This document shows positions 1 to 13,699 of a stretch of DNA of 64,000 bases, piece after piece (position 1 is the stretch's first letter; each line of letters starts with the position of its first letter). The stretch comes from Lucifuga dentata (taxonomy: Eukaryota > Chordata > Actinopteri > Ophidiiformes > Bythitidae), in contig VXCM01001512.1 of the NCBI GenBank assembly GCA_014773175.1, positions 1 through 64,000 on the forward strand, read 5' to 3'. The translations under genes were made by a program, and so were the position numbers. Under the pieces are notes generated by a model. The model saw only the letters and a list, made by a program, of their open reading frames with translations. It did no database searches and was not told where the DNA came from.

Positions 1-60
1 TTATTCGGGCTTGGGACCGGCACAAGGTGGACACTGGCTTGTGCCCCCTTGAGGCTGCAT
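1..60 (-). repeat. Fragment of a common fish interspersed repeat
   Basis: Read on the minus strand, this edge segment contains GTGCCGGTCCCAAGCCCG preceded by CAGCCTCAAGGGGGCACAAG. I recall this wording from a very abundant teleost interspersed repeat, probably LINE-associated. It is cut off by the window start, so class and full extent cannot be judged. The assignment is from memory of the motif, not a search. Confidence 0.5.
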
Positions 61-2093
61 TATCTACATTTCAGAGTCTAAATTATGTATATTAATGCTG
101 CATTGAGGGTTTTCTGACCACTTGGCGATAGAGGGCTACAAAACAGATCCACAGAAATTATCCTTGGTATATTATATCAACATATTAAATACTTTTGACT
201 GATGTGTTCACAAATTGGGAAGACTGGGACTTATAGCATCTTTGGCTCCATAAGTCAGCACCACATTCACCATCTATGAAACAGCTGCTGGTAATCTCCA
301 AGTCACAGTGATTAAAGGCTTCTTCTCTGATTTCTACCATTAGAAGAATTAACTGCCCCTGGGAACACAAATAATATTGAATATCATGAAACCTTAAAAT
401 GGGTGATATTAGTATTCTTATGAGAGCACACCTGTAATGAGTGGGTGTGGGTGGATATGTATGTGTAAAATTTAAAGCAGCAGTTGTCCTCGTGTTTCCC
501 AGCCTTGTGGAGCATGCCATTCATCAATGCACCCACTCCTACCTAACGCTTCCTTTCACACCCTCATCCATTATTCACCCATGGTGAACAACACACTCCT
601 ATCAACTACACAGACTTTCAAGAAAGCATGACACTTCAGTCACTAGATGCACATAACACCTGCTTGGGAGGGGGGGGCTGTATGAAAATAGTCAATATCC
701 ACATGCTCGGAGTCTTTCATGCTCCACAACATTTTGAAAGTTCTTTTCCTGTCAACACTACAGGGTAGGGAGGAGGGATGGATAGAGATGTTCCTGTTGT
801 CTCTGGGGGGATATTTGCTGCTTCTGTCACTTCTATTGACAACAACATGTGCAGCTTTTTCTCATGGTTCTTTCTGGACATGGCCACCTGCATTGTTTAC
901 ATTTTATGAAATGGAGAATACTCTGATTTGCCACTTTGCTTTTTTGACATGTCCTGGATATTCAGAACTATCCAGACTTACTGACCTTAAAAAAAAAAAA
1001 GTACATACAAACATATAGTGCTTCTGGATACAAATCTATGCATATGTTTATGTGTGTGCCAGTAGTGTGCATACAGTATAAAAAAGATGAAACCTGACCT
1101 ATGGCTTATGAATTATGTTCATTGTGTGTAAAAATTAATAGCGTGCATGCCTTGAGTGACTGCCAAGCATAGACAGGCAGCAAATAAAAACAGGAAATAT
1201 GGAAACCTATGTATATGGATGAACTGACTCAAAATTCTGCACTTTTAAAATGTCTCATTCTAAAGACTAAATCCACTACATGATGAGTACGTAACAGGTT
1301 TTGCTCGAAGCATTGCCAAGGACATCACTCCCTGACCTGTGACGTGTAATGAAGCAAACCAAAGGCTATGAACCTCCACACTGAGTGAAATAAGTTCTTG
1401 TATTTGATGGGTTATCTCTGAAAATCTCCCATTTCCTCCAACCTACTACAACCATGACCTAAAATGACCTGAACAGCCTCAATTTCCAATAAAAGCCATT
1501 TTCACTCTCAAACTACCCCCCTCTCAAAGTTCTCTGCATTGCCAGAAAGTGAACCCGCAGCAAACTTTGCTCCGATCATTGTGCCAAAGTGAATTGTTCC
1601 CCAGGCACAAATCATTCTGCATTGCCCCGCTGGTCATGACATGCCAGCAATCCTCATATTCTGCTAAATCAGCTGACTGTTGGGTGAGACACCAGAGATG
1701 GAGCTAAAGGCCACATGTAGGCCTCTGGAAGTTCAATCATTTTATATGGTAGTATTTTTAATGCTATGCTAGATTCCCCTGCTCCTTTAAGGCTCAACTA
1801 AGCTTGTTCTGCTAGATTAATTTAGGGTATGTTGGTGCAATAAAGACCTTTTTTTTTTTTTGGAGACTTTTTAAAGGCATCATTAAATGTCTTGAGATGA
1901 GTGCATTTTTCAGGGTCTCATAATTATGAATTGAAGGTTTATTGTTTAAAAAAATGCAGAGATGCTTTCCAATTCTGGCATTTTTCACTGAATTCATGCA
2001 GCCTATTTTTCATGTTTTTTCATTTTATTCAGCTGAAGATAATGTTGCTCATTAAAAGAAAGTATACCACCATTGAGGACTCTAAGGTTATGC

Positions 2094-2125
2094 TTTTTTT
2101 TTTTTTTAANTTTTTTTTTTTTTTT
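2094..2125. other. Poly-T run with single-base assembly gap
   Basis: A run of T is interrupted by AAN at 2108-2110 and continues as T. The single N marks a contig join inside a homopolymer. Confidence 0.9.
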
Positions 2126-2557
2126 AATTAAAAGTGAATCAGTCCAAAAGATCCTCATTTTATTGAGTAAAATAGTAAATTTGAAACAGAAAATAACCTT
2201 TTTTCAGTTATTTGGATGTATAAAGAGTTAAACCGAGCATAAGTTCACAGTCACTGTCTAGAAATAATGTAGCATCTACATGCTTTATTCACTGTCGAGA
2301 GAGTTTTTCCACCAGGCTCTATTTTGTGAATGCAGGAGACAAGCATTATTAATTCCACACTATAATCCCTGCCCCAGACACGGGCAAAAATACATCTTAA
2401 AAACCATCTTTAAGCTCATTATCTTTTGAGTGTCAATGAGAATTGAAAAGCGCCTGACTGAGCCGCAGGTTCACATTCAGCAATGTAATGTTTGAAGCTG
2501 ATGTGCCACAGATATCTATTTTCTGTGCAGCAGCCTCCATCTCAGCTCACCAGCTTG

Positions 2558-2594
2558 TTTTTTTTTTTTTTTTTTTNTTTTTTTTTTTTTTTTT
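2558..2594. other. Poly-T run with single-base assembly gap
   Basis: Nineteen Ts, an N at 2577 and seventeen more Ts. The true run length is unknown. Confidence 0.95.
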
Positions 2595-4562
2595 GAACAT
2601 TTATCTTTTCCTCCCTTTCTTTCAATCTCATATCTAAAGCTAATCGGCCACCACTGCCAAACTTCCAGAAAAATCTGCTTTGAGTCACACTGCTGCAGTG
2701 AAGGCTGCTGCTGGATAAGCTGCATTTCTTTATCAGGTGAAAAAAATAATTGGGTAGAAAAATGACAATGTAAATATAAACATTTGGCTTATGTACCTCA
2801 AGGTTTAAAACAATGTGTAAAGCTTTCTTTTTGCTCTGTGGTTACCTTGTTTGACCCAATAAACTTTAGTTCAAGTTCCATTATTGAGGCCATCTGACAC
2901 AAACTACAGAAAATGACTCAGACACTTGAATCACATGACATGATTTAAGTTACTGTCCAGAACTCATTCAGCACCAATTAACATCCTCTCAGAACATTGT
3001 CCTCAAATGTTAACAAGTGCTCCAATATTTCAGGTGCGATAATATTTTCTCTGCATAGCTTATTGACTCACTTCCTTATTTTCTACAGGCAAATTTCTTG
3101 AAACTGCAGAGCTGAAAATGTCTCAATAATTCTGAGAAAATAGCAGTAAGCGTAAGAAGTGAGTCCCAAAGTAGAACGACAATACAAAAAGAAATGTCGG
3201 CAACATTAGTGAAGTATAAAACTCTGTAGAAAAAGCCGCAATAACAGCAAGAAAGTTAATTGTGCGATCCTCCATTTCACTGCCTGCCAACACATAATAA
3301 GCCAATCATTTCACTCAGACAACACAACTTGGTCAAGGGTGGAGGCTGCAATGGTTTGGTCCCGTTCCCAAATATGCATGGCCCAAATATCATGTACAGC
3401 ACATTTAACCTTTTCTGCATGGACACAGTGGCAATCCATAGAATTACAACATGGCAGGCCACAACACAGTTTATACTGAGACAATATAAATGTGGCATTA
3501 ACAGACATTTTGTCTTTGCTTTCTCCAGTGAGTTAAACCTCACTGACATTGTTCTTTCACAATGGTTTTGTTTTACTTCTCACAGAAGTGTTTAAGGGAA
3601 AGCTTTGTACTGCACAGATTGCTAGAGGAAACAGAAGGGAATAGTGGATGTTGCATGTTAATTATAACCTTTGCCTAATGTTTTTTTTTTAAATCCAATG
3701 TTCCTTTTGTCTGCCAGGTATTAGATAACACTGCGAGGTGCAGACATACAGTACACGAGACCCAAACACAATGATTGGAATGCTAATGAGTCGAGCGTCA
3801 CATCAGACACTGACTTTGACGAAAGGTGGGACACAAAAGAACTGTGCTCCTACAATTACCAATTCATGAACTTCTTTGCTCAGAGTGGGATGTTTGTATT
3901 TGTTGTGAATACCCAACGCTTGGTTGTGACAAAATAAAAGCATGGTGCATACTTCCAGAGTTTTGAGGGTGTTATATTGGGCTGGTGTTTAGTGTCACAT
4001 CACTTAAATTGTGACAATAGACATTTCAAAAGTGTTAAAATTACAGTTTGTTTTTTTAATGCTGCCATCATCTATGTAACCACAGTAACAGGTTTTAACT
4101 GACAGTTGCTGTCATCATGAGGTATTTAGTCTACATTCTGCTGTGCTGGAAATTTGATGTTTTCCTCAGATTTTGTTGAAAATCATGTATACATTTGTAA
4201 AGTATATGAAATCCAACATGGCAAATGATACGATACACAAAACCAGGTGCAAGGCTTCAAAATACACCTTCTTGCTACAGTACATCAATCAACTACTTTG
4301 AGTGTAGCTGTCTTTGCTGATGTTCTTGATAATAATGATTATGGTTAAAAAAAAAAAAATAAGAAAGAAAAGGCAAATGGTAATGATGATAATGATGGTG
4401 TTGGTGGTGATACATTGTGATGGTAGAGGAGATTTGGACACTAGATGTGGACATCTAATGTAATGTGCTTACATTAACTGCATGCATTCATTGTACCCTA
4501 CAGGTTTTTAAGAGAATATATAATTTGCATATTAACAAATGAAATTAATTGTCTGCTTACAT

Positions 4563-5124
4563 TTAAAAGACCGTACTGTGGTTTTGCATATTTGAACCAA
4601 TATATACAACCCGCATACAAGTTACATTACTGACAACCACTTCCCAAAACATACTACTAGAGCAGTAAATATTAGAATTGTTTTTCGTACATCCCAGACT
4701 GCCATTGGTTTTAGTTCATTCCAGTATACCATTAAAATCAACTTATAATGACAGGTTTCAGGTACACTTGAAACCTGTCAAAATAACCGTATTTAACCAG
4801 TCCAAAATGGAGCTGTATAGAAGACAATGTACTGTATGTCTTCACCAGGAAATATAGTCCCAGGAGAACTCAGCTTTTAAAGAGAAATTAAAAATGACCA
4901 TTCCCTCTACATTCAAACATACATTTTTAGCAGGTAAAACACTGAATTTTAAGGTGGGTGTATCACCTGAACATTTGATTTTGAAAGTTTAGGAATTTAG
5001 GCAAAGTGGAAACCAAAAATATGGTTTTAGGTTTCGGAAATTGGTTGTCAGTAATGTAAGCAGGTATGTATTTATTGGGCATGAACATGCTAAATCATCA
5101 GTATTGTTAGTATTGTCCTGTTTA
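4563..5124 (+). mobile_element. Family A inverted-repeat element (MITE-like), near complete
   Basis: The first roughly 90 bases and the last roughly 90 bases are imperfect inverted repeats of each other. Both arms contain TTACATTACTGACAACCA followed by a TTTCC/CTTCC and AAAACATA-like block, and both begin with a TTAAA-type end. There is no open frame for a transposase. The length of about 560 bp and the inverted termini fit a non-autonomous DNA transposon. Four diverged copies occur elsewhere in the window (16.7, 38.7, 42.4 and 49.4 kb), and their alignment defines the family. The internal part contains a perfect 12-bp hairpin at 4,749-4,780. The superfamily is not determined. A TTAA target site is possible. 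Confidence 0.8.
4749..4780. other. Perfect 12-bp inverted repeat, 8-base loop
   Basis: TGACAGGTTTCA, the loop GGTACACT, then TGAAACCTGTCA. It lies inside the family A element and is not conserved in the copy at 49.4 kb, so it may be a local palindromic change or a small nested insertion. Confidence 0.9.
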
Positions 5125-5129
5125 TAGCA

Positions 5130-6659
5130 AAAGCCTAATGTCTCATAAAGCAGCAGCATTGTGGACTCTTGCAAGGCTGTTTTGTGTTAACCTTCTCCAG
5201 TCTGCAGCTTGTCATGCTCAATTTGTGCAACTTCCATAGAGTTAAGTAGCGAGCATGTCACTGCCACTGTCTGTGACATCTTTCCCCAGGGCACCTGGCC
5301 ACACACACACCACACACACACGCCTCATGAATAGGGTAGGAAGACAAAACTGAGAAGATGTACATACAGTAAGTCAATGAATTCACATAGAAATAAAATG
5401 TAAAATACCACAACAAACCATTTCTAACTTGTATCTGCAAGGTGCATTTTTTCATTGAAAAATATAAACTGCTTGGAAACTGCTTATTATAATGCAAATA
5501 TATGACACTGCTGGTTGAACATTTGCCCAGAAGCTGACAAGAACAAACACAATATGGAGATTTGTGCTCATTCTGCTTCACCTGTAAAGCCAAGGGCAGG
5601 CGGAAATGGTTTAGTGGGGCGGATCGGCCTCAACATAACCCTGGCAGGGAACTTTGTTATGCTCTTTAATTAATGAGCGCCAGTGTTTTGGAAAATAAAT
5701 ATGCAACTAAAGAGACATTCTGTGCAGTGAAGTGAAAAAGCTCAGCTTAAGGCATATGCATAGGATTGATTGTCTTTTGTGTTTTGAATTGTTAGTCATT
5801 CTGCACATGCTGTCAGCAGTTCTTAATCAAGTACAAAACTTATCAAGCAAAGCTGTAGCTCTGATCAACAGAAATTATATGTTTTACTCATTAAAAAAAA
5901 ATCACAGAAATAATGTTGCTAGTCCACAGTACAAATTGTAGGATTGACATAGGATCAATGTCAATTTCACCTCATTTTCCTGACAGTACTTCTCTGTTTT
6001 GGAACCAGTCACAAAACTGAAGTGGTAATAATATCTATAAAGTAGTGAAAATTTAAGGAAATATAAGCCATTCACTATCAAATATGTAGTCATAGGTTTC
6101 CTGTACTGGGCAATCAAAAATAACAGCATAACAAGATAAATCTCAATAAAACTTTTGAAGGCAAAAACCACTGTAAAATTAATCTCTTGTAACACATTAT
6201 TCTCTATGTTTATACAGTAAATGATCACAACCCACTTGAGGCATCTGCCTCACTGTCTTTAGGTTTAAGGTGGCCATGTCCATTAACATTATTTAAGAAA
6301 TATCTCAACACACTGCTGATTAAGACTTTCCATCTCCTGTTTGGTCAGCAGAAATCAAGATGCAGTCTCTGAATTTAATGTGTCATAATGAGCCTGAATT
6401 ATGGATCATCAGTACCAAGGCTTTTAAAGCGTCGCAACATCAGCCAAATGCAAAGTGACCTTCTCGCTGAGGAGACTCCTATTTAATGACTTAAACTAGC
6501 ACAGTTGGTGGCCCTTTAGCAGCACCTTAGTTTTTAATCAAGGTGTGACACGGCCAAAGGGTGAAAAGCTTTCAGTGTTCATGGTGTAGCCTTCCAAAGC
6601 ACGAAGTAAGCGTGGCTATAGATTTACAATGATGAGCCTTTGTCTAAAGTTGTAGGTTC

Positions 6660-6660
<1 letters not shown>
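5130..6660. other. Non-coding stretch, no gene recognised
   Basis: Contains a short CA-rich patch near 5,293-5,322 and otherwise unique-looking AT-rich sequence. The open frames of 108 and 111 codons here are rich in F, Y, I and L and are explained by base composition. Confidence 0.7.
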
Positions 6661-6661
<1 letters not shown>

Positions 6662-6692
<31 letters not shown>

Positions 6693-6724
6693 TGTGTGCG
6701 TGCATGTGTGTGTGTTTGTGTGTG
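6662..6724. repeat. (GT)n microsatellite
   Basis: A pure (TG) tract from 6,662 to 6,690 followed by an interrupted GT-rich tail. Confidence 0.95.
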
Positions 6725-6729
6725 AGTTA

Positions 6730-8866
6730 ACCCAATTTTGCCTCTAAGGCTGCACTGTGAAAACATGGCTCTTTATTATCCCATGTAAATAAGCAGAATG
6801 CATACTGCAGAAGAAGTAATATTTGCTGAATAGCTGCTGATATTGTGCTTTATCCTTCTAAAACACATTTATTTATAAAATGATAGTAATACTACTGCAA
6901 AGACAGGAACCTGAAGCCAATTATTTATGCCTATTGTCGTAAATGACCCTTTGCGGTCTATGAGGTCAATCTCTCTCCTGGCGTTCTGAAAGGTGCTAAA
7001 CAGGCTCGGAAAAAGGAAAAAATTAAAAGCAGAGGGAAAGGTGTTTTTACAAGTCAGCAAGTCCCCGAGCTGCAGGCCCGGGACTCAGGGGCCCTCAACA
7101 CACCATCCAGAAGCTCACTAATGAGGCCAAATCCCACTTTCCCAAACAAGCACCCTCCCAAAAAAAACATCCAAGCCAGCACGCTTCAATTTATTTCATC
7201 CTGTTTTTTAGGGTACTTCTGCAACACTCTGAATGGATCCCTCTCACCAGAGTTCTCATTTGACCCAGCACACAAAGACAGCTTTTATGAGGATAAATAA
7301 GTTTGGCCATTATTGTTGTCAGTTTAGTGATAGGTCTCAATACTGTGATACTCAAATTTCTTAAGTAAGAAGTGCAGCATTGTCCTTGCGCCATTGTTAC
7401 TACACCCCAAATTACAGTGACAGAGGGAGAGAGAGAGAGAGCTATTATTGGGATGTGCAATGACAGTGAATGACATATTAGTTATAACCAATCAGAACAT
7501 TTCAGAAAAATGTCTTCTTAATGATTAATCTCAGTCAAAAACCTGAAAACCATCGATCAGAAACACCCCAACAAAAAAAACTTTCTCTTTCAATCAATAC
7601 TGTCTCAAGTAATGAGGTGTCAATCTGATCACTCCATCTGGCAGTGGTGGGGAGATCATATTCCCCTGTGCTCCATGGCATGTGCATCCTCTGAATGTCA
7701 ACTAGCTTCAGATTGCTGAAACTGGGTGATCAACTCATTAGATATAATGGACATATTCTTAACATGGATGGTGATGGCCAATACCCCAACCCTCTCTAAG
7801 TGCCAGTCATGTCTGTCTACCCGCTGTTCTTTCCAACAATACTTAGCTTTTCTCCCATACAACCCTCGTAGGAATTGTGTCCTCCTACATAAGGGTAGAT
7901 ACCTATGTAATTAACTGTAAATTATTACATTGAATTAGAAATAATTTTCTTGTTTTTCAAAGCTGTAGGGTTCAGGAATTACCAGAGTAATAGTGAAGAC
8001 TGACAATATTTGCTATAATTGCAAATAATTACAGGGTCAAACATTAAAAACTGAAATTGGATAGAACCTAGAAAGTTGTTGAAGTTGGCTCAAAACTTTA
8101 GTCATCAGTGCCATGTTGATATTTTCTCTACTGTTGTAGCCTGACTGAAACAGAAGACATATACTGTACACAAGAAGCAGGGGATGAGATACCTTCTCCT
8201 CAATAACGTCTGAAGCAAGAACATTCGCCTGTCTGGCCAATAACACCCACAAGTGTAATACTGCTCTTAGACCAAGACTGTCATCTTGCCAACCTTGAGA
8301 GTCCAGCAACAGGGACATCTTGAAATTAAAACTAAGACTCCTTCATTTTTGTGTTTGTGTGACTTTTTATGTATAAAGCAACAACACACAGATATTATGT
8401 GATGCTAGCATGTCTATTTTTGACACCAACCGTCAATGTAGAAATAGCGTAAAGATACAAATTATATTTTTGTAAATCATTTTGTTGTCCATTCAGAATT
8501 AACACAGAACCAAGATTTTGTTTGAGTTACTATTTATATTTACAATTTAAAATATGAACATATTTTGAATACTAACTGAATTAGTATGGGAGAAATGGCA
8601 CCACATTAAAAAATGGAAATGAGCATTAATGCCTCCTGAGAAAAGCTAAAGGAGTGGAAAACAAGCCCATCCTGCTTCTACCTTTACACATTTACATGGA
8701 GACACCACTGTTGTCCTTTAAAAGCAACTCCAATCTGCAAAACAGCTTCACACAACAAACTCAGCATGGGTCAATGATCTAGTGTTGGATTACAGAGTCA
8801 AGAAATGAAGCTGTCAATAAAGTCAACATTTATTACCAGTGCTGTCAAATATAGAAAAGATATTTT

Positions 8867-8870
<4 letters not shown>
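6730..8870. other. Non-coding stretch, no gene recognised
   Basis: Mixed unique-looking sequence with a short (GA) patch at 7,429-7,441. A moderately GC-richer segment with CCCGGG lies near 7,060-7,110. No splice-bounded frame or known repeat was recognised. Confidence 0.65.

Positions 8871-8872
<2 letters not shown>

Positions 8873-8900
<28 letters not shown>
8873..8900. repeat. Poly-A run, 28 bases
   Basis: Uninterrupted A. It could be the tail of a retroposed sequence on the plus strand, but no recognisable body precedes it and I see no clear target-site duplication. Confidence 0.9.
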
Positions 8901-8903
<3 letters not shown>

Positions 8904-8992
8904 TACTTCTTATTGGTTTTAGTTCAGGTTCATATGCAGCAGCAGCAACATCTAATAATAACAGGGCCTAAATATACACAGGTAGATCTCAC

Positions 8993-9026
8993 CTTGGTAA
9001 CCGCGGGGACCCGGCTTCACTGTCCA
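8993..9026 (-). other. Candidate minus-strand exon with collagen-like triplets
   Basis: On the minus strand a CCCTCAG acceptor-like sequence is followed by 34 bases and a GTGAGA donor. One frame reads WTVKPGPRGYQ and ends in a split Gly codon, giving GPR-GYQ-G, i.e. Gly-X-Y spacing. The segment is strikingly GC- and CpG-rich (CCGCGGGGACCCGG on the plus strand) inside AT-rich DNA. Only two triplets are visible, the pyrimidine tract before the acceptor is weak, and no further collagen exon was found in the window. It could equally be a conserved non-coding element. No family can be named. Confidence 0.2.
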
Positions 9027-9039
9027 CTGAGGGAGCTCG

Positions 9040-12000
9040 CTGACTAATGAAGTTGAGAAGCTTAGAGCAATTAGACACATCAAAGCTCGAATCTGAAAAT
9101 TAATTAGGCTCTCCTCTCTTTCAGAAGGAGCATCCACTCATGCAGCAGCTAATTTGCATACTGCCATCAAAACAAGCAGGTGCCTGCATTGCTGCTACTA
9201 AGACCACTTTCAGAAAGGTGTGCTGATCATTGTTAAACCTTTAGACCGTTGAAAGAGAGAAAGAGGAAAGAGAGGAAGACAGAGAAAACACTGGCCTAAC
9301 AGTGTATGATAAGTTGAAATTAATGAAAACCTCAGTTGCAGCCAAACAGGTGGCGTCAGGTTCTGTTACTCATGCTTCCTATGGTTTTACTGGCTCACTC
9401 ATAGCACACCTGAAAAAATTTCAATGTACTATGACTCCATTAGTACTAAGTAGGGCCATCAAGAGTCTGTACGAGTTCTATTTGCATGTAAAAAATGCAC
9501 GATGTGTAATTTTTAATGCTTAGTATTTGGGTTTCTTCGACTATGTATCAAATGCTTCCCAAAACTTGGGTGTGTCAGATCAAAGGAACTTAGGGACTCT
9601 TGTTAACTTATAATGCCAAAACAAGTGCTGACATTTGCTGAACTTGGCAGTCGTTTTTCAGAACTTCATTAGCCACCCCAATCCGGTTTTGGCTTGTGAA
9701 GTCACATCAAAGCCCAGCAATCACATGCTCATTCACACTAATGAAGAGCTCCTTCAAACACGAGTGCTCATTATTAACGACATCTGATTTTAAATGCGAG
9801 GTGTATTATGTAAATTTCATTTCCTTCCCCTCCCTTTTCGGTCTTGTTGGCTGTGATGTTAGTCGATTATGTAAATTTTGGGGGAAAAGTATGTTTTCTA
9901 TGATTCTTTTGAAAGATCCACTGATGAAGAATCGTATATTGAATGTTTTGTTTTGTTATTCTTGCTTATTTTACAATGACAAAATAGGTAAATAATGCAG
10001 AACTTCTCATTGATCTGTTATATGACAGTAATCAAGGCTTTTTAACCTGTTTCCTCATGGTAATATATTAATCATTTCTCTCAGCCACTCTGCCGTGAAA
10101 ATTAATGTAGTCGAGCGTGTTTTCCCTTTAGGCTGCACTTTGATTAATGAACCTGGTTCATTCTATGCTATGCTGCTTCAAAAAGGAAAATGCATCCGAA
10201 TAAAGTTACAAAAGTTAATAAACTACCCAAGTCCATCAATGCTGCGGAAGTTGATTGTGGCAAGCTACTGTAATTATGGTTACTACTGTCAAGCACAGTT
10301 GTCTGTGTGATACTGACATGAGAGAGGTTATTAACACCGTCAAGATAATCTCTTTTAGGTGATTAATGATTCAAACTCAGTAAGAAAGAAGAACTTATAC
10401 ACAACTCAGGGTTTACAAGTCAACACCGTGGAGGCCCCCAGGAAAACAAAGTTCAGGCACTGGGTGGGAGATAAATCCCAGCTGCAGACAAAGCCTATAT
10501 TTCTGTGTTCCTGCAGTTTTGCCCTAATCTGTCTCTCTCAGCCCTGTGAGCTATTAAAGGCCAGACAAAGGCAGTCCAGAGTTAAGCACCCTGTGGGGAG
10601 ATCTTATTTACAGTGTAACTGCCACTTTGACTGCCTGCCACCTCTTTCTTGCTGCTGTGCTTCCTCGTTTTCCCGTCATCCAATATTTTTTCTCTTTTTC
10701 TTCTCATTCTTTTCCACTTCCATCTGCTGCTGTGGGCTTTTAATCTCAAGCAGCTGAAATTCCATCTTCCAGCTCAACTTGCCAGTTTGAAAGGCTTGGT
10801 GTTCAACTCCTTGTTTCTGACTTGGCATTAATGGAACTATTGTTCAGTTTGAAGCATATCCCGTAAGGTGCAAAAGGGTACGACCATGAGTGGAGAGAAG
10901 CATAAGTAATAAAACATTCGCCCCATTTCTGTTAGACACACCACCATTAAGAAGAGGAAGAAATCATTTTCATCTAACAATACAGCTTTAAGGCATATGC
11001 CAACATCTGTTGAGATTTAGTGTCCCTGATTAAAACTTTAGGTGGTCAACATTCATTTTAGTTTTCTTTCCTCCATCAGTGACATCCTGCTAAAGTTTTA
11101 TTTTCCACTGTCTGAGGGTAAAACTGGCTGCAAGTATTTACTTCTAAAACACTCCCCAAAGTTCTATGCTTTAAAATACAGGCATATCAGGGCTGGGGGT
11201 TGAGGATCGTTCCAACCAAGGCCAGAAGCAAAAAAAATCAATATTGTGACACTCAGCTTTTCTCCAAACTGTTAGCAAGAAAATATACCCGGGGAAGAAT
11301 TCATCATTTGCATAGTGTGGTACCTTAAAACAGCCTGACACAATAAAAATGTATTAGCTTGCCAGGACATGGGGGGCTATGTTGTGCTGAGTGTGTTGCC
11401 GTGCAGTGCTGAATAAGCTAAGGCTACAAAACTTCTTCCTGAGTTCGTGACATGATTCCACCAGGAACTGATCTTACAATTGTGAGACTGACACTTTGTG
11501 TGTGGTATTATTGGCGACACATCCCCAACCCAGGCAACTCATGCTTCGCCAGCTTGAAATTATTTTGTTGCTGTACTGCCTTAGGCTACATATTCTCTGT
11601 CGGTACATATTCCCATTCAATTATTACCCCAAAATTATGGTTGTCATTTTTATAATGGTGTAGCAGTACAGACAATTAAGAATGTTTGAAGAAAAGCGCT
11701 TTCTGTCTTGAGCATTAACCTGAGAAACTCCCACAGGCAACAAATCAACACCAAAGGAAGTAATAATCACTACTTAAGCCCAGTCTTCCAACAATATCAG
11801 CGCAAGTCAATTAGCATTCCGACATCAACTCACAGCTATGGCCCAGCTGAAATAGATTCATTATTTTTCATTTTCATTCTTATTCATATAATAAATAATA
11901 ACCAGTTTCTCAAGGCAGTTTCACTCATTTGTAGTATCTGAACTGGCCATCCAGCGCAATGCTGTTTTTGAATTTCAGCCCCATGAACTAACTATATGGA

Positions 12001-13690
12001 TGATGTATCTATGTATGTACACAATTATTGATTAAAAAGTCCACATTATTGTTCAGTATTTAAAATTCTGTAGTAATGGCCACTAAAGTGACTTATGAAA
12101 CCTAAGAGCCACAGGCAGCATCTTCTATATTGCGTTTATAGCGTTTATTGATAGGATTCACGGAAGATAGATGTCAGCTGAACAGTTTTGACAAATAGCA
12201 TCTCTCCAGGCCTAACTAAAGATTCAGCACATGGTGAGGGTTTAAACACAACTAAATTACCTGGCTCAAAGGCAGGGATAACATACAGGTGAAACATACA
12301 TCATGGTCGGACTGCTTTTTAAATATTTACCTCAGCAGTTCTTTACTCCTGTCTCCATCTGAGATACACATGCTGGGCAAGGTCAGTCACTGTTCAAACA
12401 TCAATAGCTCAAAGACTGGCTGCCAAGCACTGCTCCTCACCCTTGTTCTTTGTGGTCTTTGACTATTAAAGAGCAAAAAGAGGTCTAAATGGTGAAGGAT
12501 GACGAGGGCAAATGTCAACTTTACTGTTTTTTTTTTTTATAGCAAGGTGGTTGGNGAAGGATGACGAGGGCAAATGTCAACTTTACTGTTTTTTTTTTTT
12601 ATAGCAAGGTGGTTGGTGGTCAAGAATATACTTTATTTTGCACCTCTGAGGACACTGCAAGATCAGATTAAAGAGATTATTTTAAAACTGGCTTTTATCT
12701 GGAAGGTGTAAGTGATGGCGTAGTCATGTCCCAACAGAACAGCAATGTCAAATACACAGTCAATATGTTGAAAATAGCTGAATTTGGGCTGTTTATTGAC
12801 TGAGCAGTAAATACAGGCCAGACCACATACTGAGTGCTGTGCCTTGAGGACAGCTACCTCTGGTTGCCTACTTATTAGTGCACAAAATTCACCACACACT
12901 TCTGCATAGACTATGTTACATGTGATTTATCATATGAATACAAGACATGTCACATCGGGAGCAATAAAAAAAGAAGTATATTCATGTTCATTGCAAGATA
13001 TGTGTTCAATAAAGTAGGAACAATACCACTCTCCTTGGTACTGAAACACACAGGACAAGTTGGACAAGTAATGAAAAAGCAGAAGCAAAACAAATCTTGC
13101 CAACTTTCACACGTTACTATTACATATTAACGCCTTCCTTTACTCTCTCCTTCTTTCTTTCTTCTCTCCAGAGTTTAATTATACCTGTAAAGTCTCTAAA
13201 AGTAGCCTATTCTAGTCGTTCAAGTCAAGTTGGACCCAGTTTCACTAGTTGCAACAGCTTCCTTGTAGACATTCACTTGTTGCAGCAAAAATATTTTACT
13301 CCACTGGATAAATCACAAAGCTTCCTCAGAAACTGGCACAAATTCATAACAGAATATATACCACTGAAATACGAGTCTGATCTTGCTTATATAAAGCCAA
13401 AAATGTCAGCAAGTATTTCTCAAGCAATTAATCCTGTGCACATAAAGACATAATAATAAGGGAATTTAACACCTACAATTGATGTAATCCTCTTGGGTTT
13501 AATTCTGTGAATCTTCTCTTATTGACACACAAGTCACAAGCCCTTAGGACTAATAAATACAAGCCAATACAACACAACCCTCAAGTTAAAATAAAGCTGA
13601 GACTTCATAAACTGGCTATCAACCCACAGTACTCAAGAAGTCGACAGGTTTATTCATACTGACTACATTTGGTTAAGAACACACTGCTGC
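9040..13690. other. Non-coding stretch, no gene recognised
   Basis: Unique-looking sequence. Open frames up to 132 codons (10,359-10,757) have no domain, and that one ends in a serine/phenylalanine-rich tract encoded by a pyrimidine run. Apart from the assembly duplication at 12,494-12,616, nothing is supported. Confidence 0.65.
12494..12616. other. Exact 61-bp duplication around a single N (assembly join)
   Basis: 12,494-12,554 and 12,556-12,616 are identical, including the length of the 12-T run, and are separated only by N at 12,555. This looks like two overlapping contig ends placed side by side without merging. Confidence 0.9.
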
Positions 13691-13699
13691 AACTGCCCC

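Larger units (their letters stand above)
61..4560. other. Non-coding stretch, no gene recognised
   Basis: AT-rich DNA with many stops in all frames. The short open frames here (for example 99 and 111 codons) have no recognisable domain or splice context. It holds two poly-T runs broken by single Ns, a short poly-A near 4,350 and scattered homeodomain-like TAAT motifs typical of any AT-rich DNA. Nothing else is seen. Confidence 0.7.

Noticed and set aside
3072..3110. Minus-strand 32-bp exon-like segment before GTGAGTCA
   Set aside because: Weak acceptor, AT-rich, no CpG or conservation hint; expected by chance.
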